Positions 20,239 through 27,203 of a stretch of 54,925 nt of DNA are shown in pieces (the first letter of the stretch is position 1; every line of letters begins with the position of its first letter). Under the pieces are notes generated by a model. The model saw only the letters and a list, made by a program, of their open reading frames with translations. It was not told the origin of the DNA and did not search any database. Origin of the DNA: an uncultured Alphaproteobacteria bacterium (GTDB taxonomy: Bacteria > Pseudomonadota > Alphaproteobacteria > RF32 > CAG-239); the NCBI GenBank assembly GCA_944393175.1, contig CALXZH010000027.1, positions 1 to 54,925 on the forward strand. The letters are read 5' to 3'. The translations under genes were made by a program, and so were the position numbers.

Positions 20239-20287
20239 TTTTATTTCCTTTTGTTAGCGCTTTATGCTCTATTTAAGCACAGAATAA

Positions 20288-20320
20288 AAAAAAGGAAAGT
20301 TCAAAGTGAACTTTCCTCTT
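20288..20320 (-). terminator. Terminator of the two-gene secreted-protein transcript
   Basis: AGGAAAGTTCA and TGAACTTTCCT form an 11-base stem with a 3-base loop, followed on the minus strand by seven T. Confidence 0.8.
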
Positions 20321-20334
20321 AATTTTTATTACCT

Positions 20335-20736
20335 TTAGGGCTTGAGGGAGAAGGCCTCCTTGGTCTGCCCGTTAAAGGTTACACTTACCCCTACTGGCTC
20401 TCTTGCGCCCATCACTGTTACCACGATGGTATGGGTCACAAACCGCCCTGGGATAAACTCATCGGCAACGAGTGTTTTTTCAAACCGATAAGTACCCGAT
20501 TTATCCCGCGGAATGTAGGTATCTTGTACCCACTTTCCCTCCTTATAGCGGTACACCTGCAGGAATTTTGAATAGCTCTCAATCCGCAGATTACCCCACT
20601 GGAGAGCAACAATCTTGTTACGATTGTACTTCTCCGTGGTTACGGTTGTTTGTTTTGACGTTGTATACGTCTGCTGGGCATGCATATATGTCACCCCAGC
20701 GATGATGACTAGCATCATCAAAAAAAACTTTTTCAT
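20335..20736 (-). CDS. Secreted protein of unknown function, Bacteroidetes-like
   Basis: A 133-residue protein with a signal peptide (about 1-20, ending MHAQQ). The mature part is beta-rich, with many Thr and Tyr, and no Cys. I do not recognise a family. The signal peptide ending in Ala-Gln and the AT-rich leader without Shine-Dalgarno sequence are features usual in Bacteroidetes, not in the surrounding genes. It follows the next gene by 17 bases and shares the terminator at 20288-20320. Codon choice (frequent GTT/ACC and CGC) looks different from neighbours, but I did not quantify it. Confidence 0.65.
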   Translation of the reverse strand: MKKFFLMMLVIIAGVTYMHAQQTYTTSKQTTVTTEKYNRNKIVALQWGNLRIESYSKFLQVYRYKEGKWVQDTYIPRDKSGTYRFEKTLVADEFIPGRFVTHTIVVTVMGAREPVGVSVTFNGQTKEAFSLKP

Positions 20737-20753
20737 AATAATAAATTAAAATG

Positions 20754-21227
20754 TTAATATTCCAAGTCATACTTCTCGGCGATGCGGTTGCCCGCAAGCT
20801 TGAAGAGTGCGGATTGATTACCTTCAACAATAATCACTATTCTATAGCTGACAATTCCGCCGCCATCAACCAGCGCATCTGCCGTATAGATGTGATTACT
20901 GTCATAGAGTTTAGAAATCAAAGATAAGCGGTTTCTGGAGCCGTTTTTTTGGCGAAAGACCTCTATCTTTTCCTTCTTGTTTACCACCACCAAATCCCCT
21001 ATTGTGATTTTACGCACTTTAGAGCGCAGATAGCGCACTTGCGTGGTTTGGCGGTCATATTCTCTAACCGGCGAGAGTCGCTTTAACTCATTACCGGTAT
21101 TGATTAAACGTCGGCAAGTTTCTTCAAGACGATTTAACTGCCCAACAAAGCGGTCAAACTTGTCTTGTGCCGACAGTGAAGTAATGCTGAGCATCATCCC
21201 CACCAAGATACACAATAGCTGTCTCAT
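20754..21227 (-). CDS. Secreted protein of unknown function, Bacteroidetes-like
   Basis: A 157-residue protein with a signal peptide (about 1-20, ending LSAQD), a helical stretch (residues 22-60, FDRFVGQLNRLEETCRRL), and a beta-rich rest containing ITIGDLVVVNKKEKIEVF. No family is recognised. The LSAQD-type cleavage site is characteristic of Bacteroidetes secreted proteins. Only a weak AGG lies near the ATG. It heads a two-gene unit with the 133-residue protein. The predicted promoter (21254-21282) is of the sigma70 kind, so the genes could be expressed by the present host. Confidence 0.65.
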   Translation of the reverse strand: MRQLLCILVGMMLSITSLSAQDKFDRFVGQLNRLEETCRRLINTGNELKRLSPVREYDRQTTQVRYLRSKVRKITIGDLVVVNKKEKIEVFRQKNGSRNRLSLISKLYDSNHIYTADALVDGGGIVSYRIVIIVEGNQSALFKLAGNRIAEKYDLEY

Positions 21228-21253
21228 ACCTAATAATTTTTAATTAGGCTTTA

Positions 21254-21282
21254 AGTATAGCATAAAAGAACATAATTGTCCA
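21254..21282 (-). promoter_or_regulatory. Promoter of the secreted-protein pair
   Basis: TGGACA, a 17-base spacer and TATACT on the minus strand, about 27 bases upstream of the ATG at 21227. Confidence 0.5.
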
Positions 21283-21316
21283 GAAAATTTAGACAAAACA
21301 CAAATGTCTTATAGGC

Positions 21317-21352
21317 AAAAAAATAAAGCCTCTTGGGGAAGAGGCTTTATTT
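21317..21352 (-). terminator. Terminator of the 86-residue gene
   Basis: AAAGCCTCTT-GGGG-AAGAGGCTTT is followed on the minus strand by ATTTTTTT. It is one of the AAGCCTCT-type terminators of this window. Confidence 0.8.
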
Positions 21353-21390
21353 GATCCGGGCTAACAGGGAGGGAATACCCGGAAACTTGA

Positions 21391-21651
21391 TTACAGACTG
21401 TACATATGTCTCTTATAATTTTTCAGCGAAGTTGCATATAACATTACCGGCGTTGCTTTCTTCATCCAGTTGTTGCCAAACAATGCATTGAGTTTGTTTT
21501 TGTATTGACGGGTCAAATACTCATCATAAATGGCTTGTTGCTCTTCACTCAATAAACCAAATGCCTTTTGAAATGAAATGTTATAGCTCTTTGCCATAGC
21601 ATTGCATAATCCTTCAATCTCAATAGCTTTTGTGTTTGTAATGGTTTGCAT
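21391..21651 (-). CDS. Hypothetical small protein
   Basis: Eighty-six residues, helical, no membrane segment or signal. The middle reads LLSEEQQAIYDEYLTRQYKNK, and the end is basic and aromatic (LKNYKRHMYSL). No family is recognised. The expression signals are excellent: a consensus promoter at 21681-21709, AAGGAG 6-7 bases before the ATG, and a terminator at 21317-21352. That makes it a real, probably well-expressed gene of the host lineage. Confidence 0.7.
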   Translation of the reverse strand: MQTITNTKAIEIEGLCNAMAKSYNISFQKAFGLLSEEQQAIYDEYLTRQYKNKLNALFGNNWMKKATPVMLYATSLKNYKRHMYSL

Positions 21652-21680
21652 TCCTTTTCTCCTTTTGTTCCAATGATTGG

Positions 21681-21709
21681 ACTATATCATTTTTTGGAAA
21701 TTCTGTCAA
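21681..21709 (-). promoter_or_regulatory. Strong promoter of the 86-residue gene
   Basis: TTGACA, a 17-base spacer and TATAGT on the minus strand, about 30 bases upstream of the start codon at 21651. Confidence 0.7.
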
Positions 21710-21727
21710 TACGGAAATTTTGTCAAT
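21696..21727. repeat. Two tandem 15-bp copies covering the -35 region
   Basis: GGAAATTCTGTCAAT (21696-21710) and GGAAATTTTGTCAAT (21713-21727) differ at one base and are 17 bases apart. Each contains a TTGACA on the minus strand. They could be a duplicated operator or two -35 elements, or chance in AT-rich DNA. Confidence 0.45.
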
Positions 21728-21772
21728 TTTGTGACATTTTTGTTACAATTTGCATTTTCCCTTTTGAGGCAC

Positions 21773-21801
21773 AAAAAAAGAGGTGCAAATTGCACCCCTT
21801 T
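21773..21801 (-). terminator. Terminator of rplM-rpsI
   Basis: A GGTGCAA/TTGCACC hairpin follows the rpsI stop and is trailed on the minus strand by CTCTTTTTTT. Confidence 0.75.
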
Positions 21802-21826
21802 TATATTTATCCCTAATCTTAAACGA

Positions 21827-22297
21827 TTAACGTTTAGAGAATTGGTAAGAACGACGAGCTTTTGCACGACCATATTTTTTACGTTCAACAACACGGTCAT
21901 CACGGGTTAAGAAGCCAGCCTTTTTCAAAACTGTTCTCAATTCCGGCTCATATTCGTTCAAAGCTTTAGCAATACCGTGTTTGATTGCACCGGCTTGACC
22001 TGATAAGCCACCACCTTTTACTGTGCAGATTACATCAAACTCGTTTTCGCGGTTTGCTACTTCAAACGGTTGATTGATAATCATTTTCAATACCGGACGA
22101 GCAAAGTATTGATCAATTGATTTTTCGTTAATGGTAACGTTGCCCTTACCCGGCTTAATCCATACACGTGCAACAGCGTCTTTTCTTTTACCTGTAGCAT
22201 AAGAACGACCTTGTCTGTCGCGTTTTGGTTTACGAACTTCAGCAGAAGCAGCAGCTGAAGATTTAATTTCTTTTAAAGAATCGAGAGTTTCAGCCAT
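21827..22297 (-). CDS. rpsI: 30S ribosomal protein S9
   Basis: A 156-residue S9. Family marks: [30 protein letters not shown], the [21 protein letters not shown] block, and the C-terminus [18 protein letters not shown] with its final Lys-Arg that reaches the P-site tRNA. An N-terminal extension of about 30 residues precedes the core, as in other alphaproteobacteria. Its ATG overlaps the rplM stop by one base (TAATG), which couples the two. Confidence 0.97.
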   Translation of the reverse strand: MAETLDSLKEIKSSAAASAEVRKPKRDRQGRSYATGKRKDAVARVWIKPGKGNVTINEKSIDQYFARPVLKMIINQPFEVANRENEFDVICTVKGGGLSGQAGAIKHGIAKALNEYEPELRTVLKKAGFLTRDDRVVERKKYGRAKARRSYQFSKR

Positions 22298-22764
22298 TAT
22301 AATGCGCTCCTTTTATTTTTCGGGTTCTTGGCTGCAATGTCCAAAACTTCCGGATTTTGAGCGGTGTGCGGATGATTTGAACCTGCATATACTTTCAATT
22401 TGGTCATTTGTTGACGTCCCAGAGGATTACGGGAAATCATGCGTTCAACGGCTTTTTCAATAACTCTTTCAGGGAAACGACCTGCCAAAATCTTTGCAGG
22501 AGTGGTTTCTTTAATGCCGCCAATCCAACCAGTGTGTTTGAAATATTTTTTGTGTGTCAATTTGTGACCAGTCAATTTGACTTTATCAGCGTTGATGACA
22601 ATGACGTAGTCGCCGCAGTCCAAGTTAGGAACATAGCAAGGTTTGTGTTTGCCGCGGAGAATCTTTGCAATCTCAGCAGAAAGACGACCTAATACTACAC
22701 CTTCAGCGTCAACGACATACCACTTTCTCTGAATATCAGATGGTTTTGTTGCATAAGTGTTCAT
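22297..22764 (-). CDS. rplM: 50S ribosomal protein L13
   Basis: A 155-residue L13: [35 protein letters not shown], then [19 protein letters not shown], and the [20 protein letters not shown] segment with [11 protein letters not shown]. All typical. It heads rplM-rpsI with a near-consensus promoter at 22807-22834; AGAGAG lies before the ATG. Confidence 0.97.
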   Translation of the reverse strand: MNTYATKPSDIQRKWYVVDAEGVVLGRLSAEIAKILRGKHKPCYVPNLDCGDYVIVINADKVKLTGHKLTHKKYFKHTGWIGGIKETTPAKILAGRFPERVIEKAVERMISRNPLGRQQMTKLKVYAGSNHPHTAQNPEVLDIAAKNPKNKRSAL

Positions 22765-22806
22765 ATTCTCTCTCTTTACAAAAAGATGGTTGTTAAATTC
22801 GTGTTG

Positions 22807-22834
22807 AATATACAGGAATTTTTTGCAATGTCAA
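22807..22834 (-). promoter_or_regulatory. Promoter of rplM-rpsI
   Basis: TTGACA, a 16-base spacer and TATATT on the minus strand, about 43 bases upstream of the ATG. Spacing and the CTG before the -10 box match the rpmG promoter. Confidence 0.75.
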
Positions 22835-22956
22835 CAATAAAATTTCATTGTTTTTCAATATATTAATAAATGGTATTATAATACCTTTTTATAGTGCATT
22901 GTTTTTACGTTATTTTACTTAATTTTATTTGTTTTGTCTATTTTTCCGAAATTTAA

Positions 22957-22985
22957 TTGATTTTTAATCTTATTTAGTGTATTAT
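22957..22985 (+). promoter_or_regulatory. Possible promoter of the 707-residue gene
   Basis: TTGATT, a 17-base spacer and TATTAT, with about 35 bases to the start codon. The region is very AT-rich, so this is tentative. Confidence 0.4.
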
Positions 22986-23020
22986 TATTTTAGATGTTTG
23001 GAATTTACGGAGCAAATTAA

Positions 23021-25144
23021 ATGACAACCTACTCTTATAATAATAGAGAACTCTCAGAAATTAATGATTACGCAGAAAGAAATGCATATTACCAACAAGC
23101 AAAACAAGCTTTTGAAAAAGGTGAAGAGGTTACATTCTTGCCAATCGGAGAAAAGGCTAATCCTGATTTGTTATATATCTTAAATGACAATCGTGAAGAT
23201 TCCAGGTTTAATGCCTTTTTTGTCAGAAACACGATTATGGAAACCTTTAAATCTGGAAATATGCAAGCGGCAAGCAACCTTATTACTTATTTAGGACAAG
23301 AAACTCAATCTCGCTCCTCTTACCAGAACCCGCACAGAGAGATGGTTGAGAATGTCGTCTCCGAACAACTCCGAAAAGGCCCTGAATTGGTTAGCAAACT
23401 TGAACCTAAGGCTAAATTTACAATTGCAGATATTTTTGCAGAAAGTAATCCTTATAAACTAAACAACCCTAGTTTTTGGAATTTTGAAGATGTTAAAGAG
23501 GCTGACAAATATATTGTCGGCGATGCCGCAAAAACTTTCTTAAATCACGCCATTAAAAATAAAAATCTGCCTCAAATTCCTTGGGCTCTTAAAGCTAAGG
23601 CTTTAGAACTTGCAACTCAGACAGAAAATGACGTGCCTTTTATGGATGTATATAAAGATTTGCTCAATAACGTAGGTGATGCTAATCGTGAAGAAAAAGT
23701 AGAAACACTGTCGCGTATTGCGCAAAAAGCTGCTCCGCTGTTTCAATACGAAAATAAAAATATGCCTCAAAATTGGGCGGATATGGTTCCTTCCTGCGAG
23801 GGTGCTCAAAAGCTCTTTTATAATATGATGTATTATATGAAAGCTCCTGAACAAGCGCGCTTGGCTACAAACTCTTGGAATTCATCGGCTTATAATGAAG
23901 CAATCAAAGAATTAGGGGCGCAACGAATCGTAGATGATGTTGTACGTTATAAAAGAGGTATCCGTAACGATGAGTTGGATGTTTTGGTACAATATCGTCC
24001 TCAATTTTTGATGGCAAAAAAAGATTTATCGGCAGAAAATAAAATTGCTCTTTTGAAAAATTCTAATTTCAAAGCGTCAGAACCTAAGCGTTTGCAGATG
24101 ATGAATGAAGTTTTGAATGAGGAAAAAGATATTCCGGCATGGAATCCAGCGTCCTTAAAAAAAGAAGACATCAATTTCTTCTTATCTGAAGCCGAAAAAA
24201 TGAGAACAGTCTCTCCCGATATGCAAAAATTTATACAAAACCTTGAACCGATTGTGGCAAAAGATGCAGAACTTTATAAAAAAAATAAAGAAACCATTGC
24301 TAATGGTATTGCTGCTCAAGCAAAACTTGATTCTGCAAGAAATAAGTATAATTTGCTAAATGATGCTCAAGGTGCCGTTAACTCAATTTTCGGAACGATG
24401 AATTCCGTTTTGCAAAATAAGTCGGAAACAAAAGATGCTTTTACCTCTGATAGCTTAAAACAACTGCTGTTTAATGCTTTGGATGGAAAAGAACCTCATC
24501 ACTTGGAATATAAAAAACAAGGCAAAATTTCTCAACTGTTTACTAATGCTCATGAAAAAGAGCGTCAGCAAAAGCTTGAAGCTGCTATCACTGAGTTTAA
24601 TAAGGCAATTAATCAAGCCGTTTCTCATAAAGATGTTTTTGAACAGTTAAAAGATTCTTTTAGCAACAAGCAATATGTGGAATTAGTAAACAAAGCTTAT
24701 GAAGATATGGGTGTAGCGCAAAAAGAAGCTCAACCATACTTTAATTTAAGCGCTGAGAAACATCAGGTTGCAAGCTTTGAACAACTCAATCTGGGGGGCA
24801 GGCTCAACACCCTTAAAACTAATTTTGAGACAAGACGTAACAACCTGCAAGCAAAAGCCAGAGAGGCTTTGAGCTTTACTTATAAAGGACAGGAATTCGG
24901 AGGTAAATCCGTCTTGGCCGACCACGAAAAATTTACTAAGAAAATATATAAAGAACATGCTGACAGCTTACGCTCAAAAATTAAATCGGCTGCACGTCAA
25001 GAAATGGAGGACAGAGGCGTTTTTGAAAAACCTGATATTGAAAATCCAAATCAAACCGGCAAACCAATGTCAAAGGAAAGCACCTCTAAAGTTACTCAAA
25101 TGATGCGTGATAAAAAGCTTTATGATAAGCTTGCAAAAGAATAG
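23021..25144 (+). CDS. Large orphan cytoplasmic protein, unknown function
   Basis: A 707-residue, almost wholly helical and highly charged protein without signal peptide or membrane segment. I recognise no domain. The N-terminus (1-60) is Asn/Glu/Tyr-rich. Residues 130-330 look like packed helices. Residues 425-650 have heptad-like stretches compatible with coiled coil (for example NLQAKAREAL and QKLEAAITEFNKAINQAV). The end is Lys/Ser-rich with KPMSKESTSKVTQMMRDKKL. No enzyme-like motif (P-loop, HExxH, Cys cluster) is visible. CGGAG precedes the ATG, and a strong terminator follows, so it is its own transcript. It might be a lineage-specific structural or effector-like protein, which is speculation. 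Confidence 0.8.
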   Translation: MTTYSYNNRELSEINDYAERNAYYQQAKQAFEKGEEVTFLPIGEKANPDLLYILNDNREDSRFNAFFVRNTIMETFKSGNMQAASNLITYLGQETQSRSSYQNPHREMVENVVSEQLRKGPELVSKLEPKAKFTIADIFAESNPYKLNNPSFWNFEDVKEADKYIVGDAAKTFLNHAIKNKNLPQIPWALKAKALELATQTENDVPFMDVYKDLLNNVGDANREEKVETLSRIAQKAAPLFQYENKNMPQNWADMVPSCEGAQKLFYNMMYYMKAPEQARLATNSWNSSAYNEAIKELGAQRIVDDVVRYKRGIRNDELDVLVQYRPQFLMAKKDLSAENKIALLKNSNFKASEPKRLQMMNEVLNEEKDIPAWNPASLKKEDINFFLSEAEKMRTVSPDMQKFIQNLEPIVAKDAELYKKNKETIANGIAAQAKLDSARNKYNLLNDAQGAVNSIFGTMNSVLQNKSETKDAFTSDSLKQLLFNALDGKEPHHLEYKKQGKISQLFTNAHEKERQQKLEAAITEFNKAINQAVSHKDVFEQLKDSFSNKQYVELVNKAYEDMGVAQKEAQPYFNLSAEKHQVASFEQLNLGGRLNTLKTNFETRRNNLQAKAREALSFTYKGQEFGGKSVLADHEKFTKKIYKEHADSLRSKIKSAARQEMEDRGVFEKPDIENPNQTGKPMSKESTSKVTQMMRDKKLYDKLAKE

Positions 25145-25156
25145 TTCTTAATTATA

Positions 25157-25190
25157 AAAACCGCCGAAAGCTTTGCTCTCGGCGGTTTTC
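25157..25190. terminator. Bidirectional terminator after the 707-residue gene
   Basis: AAAACCGCCGA and TCGGCGGTTTT form an 11-base stem with an 11-base loop. It lies between convergent genes and can serve both. Confidence 0.85.
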
Positions 25191-25199
25191 TTATACATA

Positions 25200-26243
25200 T
25201 TATTCCAAGATTTTTCCTATACTTCGAAGTATAACTACCAAAATGCGAAATGTATAATAAAAAATTATATGCGGTGCTATCATTAAAACAAAAATAACAA
25301 ACATTGATGGAATCGCATATACCGAAGTATAAATAATAGCAACAAATGCACAGAGGAAATTTAAAAAAATTAGGCTTAAGAAAATCAGGCTCAAATTGAG
25401 CAGTGGCATATATATCCATTTTTCAAAAAAGCCTTTGTTATCAGATTTGAGATAGTTGCTGACTTGGCTATACTCATAAGGTAAGAATATATTTCCCGAA
25501 TATAATATAAAATTAATTGCCACCAAAGAAAGCAAAAACATCGTTTGAAACGCATACGGACTTAAATCTGCATTGAGCATAAAAATGTCTGATAATGCAC
25601 TTGAGAATTTATCATTTGAGCTCACATCTTTACCCGCAACAAAAAATGCTATTTGATAGTAAAAAATACCACCTAAAACGGCTCCAAATAATAAAAACGC
25701 CCTATTCATCAAAACTTGTGTCAGCTTATGCTGAATTTGTTTTATTTGCTTTTGCTTCGGCGTTAATGTCGGGCGCAAATGTCTTAAGTCAAATTTTAGC
25801 TCATAAGAAGAGGATATTTGAAGTGTGCCTTTTTTACTTGTTTGCCATTTTGCTTCTTGGGTCGGGAGCTTGTGAAAGGCTTTTCTTAAAACAATATAGC
25901 CTCGAAGCAAAACAATTTGCATCAGACTGTAAATTTGAAACGGAGATTTGTGCTTACAAATATAAGCCACGCCTAAAAGCGGTAAAACCAACATCAGCAT
26001 TCCCCATTTCGCGGGATGGTTTTGAACACATGCTCTTATGACCATTTGGATAAAAGATAAAAATATTATGCATACGAGGCTGTTATAAAGTTTTCCGTGA
26101 CCGGAATAGTTTTCTACCTTGGACAACAATTTTTTGAGCGGATTTTTTTGCGATAATTTTTCCGCTTCTTTTAATTTGGGAATTTTTAGCTTAAAATGGT
26201 CGTAATTTTTAGGCAATAAATCTTGGGGAGAAAGCTCTATCAT
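25200..26243 (-). CDS. Multi-pass membrane protein, unknown function
   Basis: A 347-residue protein with a soluble, Lys-rich N-terminus (1-52, starting MIELSPQDLLPKNY) and about seven hydrophobic segments (roughly 55-72, 80-96, 103-118, 182-203, 232-252, 278-302 and 308-332). The loop between the third and fourth segments (120-180) is basic and contains a KQKQIKQIQHKL helix. No transporter or enzyme signature is recognised. It overlaps the preceding gene by 4 bases (ATGA), so the two proteins are made together and may form a complex. Last gene of the mutS transcript. Confidence 0.8.
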   Translation of the reverse strand: MIELSPQDLLPKNYDHFKLKIPKLKEAEKLSQKNPLKKLLSKVENYSGHGKLYNSLVCIIFLSFIQMVIRACVQNHPAKWGMLMLVLPLLGVAYICKHKSPFQIYSLMQIVLLRGYIVLRKAFHKLPTQEAKWQTSKKGTLQISSSYELKFDLRHLRPTLTPKQKQIKQIQHKLTQVLMNRAFLLFGAVLGGIFYYQIAFFVAGKDVSSNDKFSSALSDIFMLNADLSPYAFQTMFLLSLVAINFILYSGNIFLPYEYSQVSNYLKSDNKGFFEKWIYMPLLNLSLIFLSLIFLNFLCAFVAIIYTSVYAIPSMFVIFVLMIAPHIIFYYTFRILVVILRSIGKILE

Positions 26244-27193
26244 TTTTCTTCTCCTTTCTGGGCTATATCAACTGCAAAGGTATGATTATTGACATTGACA
26301 AATAAAGTGTCCGGATTTTTTCTTTTATCTGCACTCAATTTAATTTCTTTTTCAGGCGTAGCCGGATTGAGCATTTGACTAATCATTCGAGGATATGGCG
26401 GACAGTTGAGGTATAAGTTTTTATCTTGCTTATAACTTTGAGGTATTTCTACATTTGACACATAGTCTTTTTGGGCATCATAATCATCAATAAAGTAAAT
26501 ATAATGGGTGCCTGAATAATCAAAACCTTTTTGACCTTTACTAAACGAGGCTATATCCACAACGTATAATGCTTTATTATTTTTAAGACGAACCGCCTCA
26601 TAAGAAGCCGTATATATTTTATAGGTATTTTTGGTTTGAGTTATTAGAACATCTTTTGAAAGAAAGGGGCTATCTCCGGGATAGGTCCAATTATGAAAGA
26701 TTTCAGACGTTAAAAGATTTTTCGTTTCAAACTTGCACTTGTTATTCTTATCCGGATAATTTGGCGATTGTAAAATAACTCCTGGTGTATTTATCTGCGG
26801 ATAGATAACCTCTAAGTCGGCAAATTTGTCATAAACAGCAAGCTCTGCTTGGCTTTTATATATCCCTACCCGGTATTGTTTTTCTTTTATGGGGGAAAAA
26901 TTATGGATTTCTTGATACGAAGTTTTGAGATGGGTGATTTTGGGAACTCTTGTACCCAGACGGATTTCTTGTTGGCGAACCTTTTGTTGCCAAATTTGCT
27001 GCATCGAGAAGTTTTGATAAATATCATCCACGCAACTTATCACCTCTTGCAAAGATGATTTGTCATCACACCAAATTCGAGGATTAAGCTCTAATAGATT
27101 TGCATTATAGTAGCTTATTATAAAATAATCTATTATGCCAAGAACAATAACAATCAAGACTAAAAGTTGGCGTTGTAATCTTGTTAGGGACAT
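26240..27193 (-). CDS. Membrane-anchored protein with a large extracytoplasmic domain, unknown function
   Basis: A 317-residue protein. One membrane helix (about 9-30, LLVLIVIVLGIIDYFIISYY) is followed by a domain of about 285 residues expected in the periplasm. It holds four Cys (WCDD, ISCVDD, KCKF, LNCPP), possibly two disulfides, and is rich in Tyr and Asn. No family is recognised. The start lies 10 bases downstream of the mutS stop, and its end overlaps the multi-pass protein. The anchor plus seven-helix partner arrangement suggests an envelope complex unrelated to mismatch repair. Confidence 0.8.
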   Translation of the reverse strand: MSLTRLQRQLLVLIVIVLGIIDYFIISYYNANLLELNPRIWCDDKSSLQEVISCVDDIYQNFSMQQIWQQKVRQQEIRLGTRVPKITHLKTSYQEIHNFSPIKEKQYRVGIYKSQAELAVYDKFADLEVIYPQINTPGVILQSPNYPDKNNKCKFETKNLLTSEIFHNWTYPGDSPFLSKDVLITQTKNTYKIYTASYEAVRLKNNKALYVVDIASFSKGQKGFDYSGTHYIYFIDDYDAQKDYVSNVEIPQSYKQDKNLYLNCPPYPRMISQMLNPATPEKEIKLSADKRKNPDTLFVNVNNHTFAVDIAQKGEEK

Positions 27194-27203
27194 TGGGAGT
27201 TCC

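Noticed and set aside
23021..25144. Orphan 707-residue protein as a phage tape-measure protein
   Set aside because: No hydrophobic segments or repeats typical of tape measures, and no phage genes around it.
25595..26041. 148-codon plus-strand frame opposite the multi-pass membrane protein
   Set aside because: Antisense to a gene with better coding character and coupling to its neighbour; its hydrophobicity mirrors the opposite strand.
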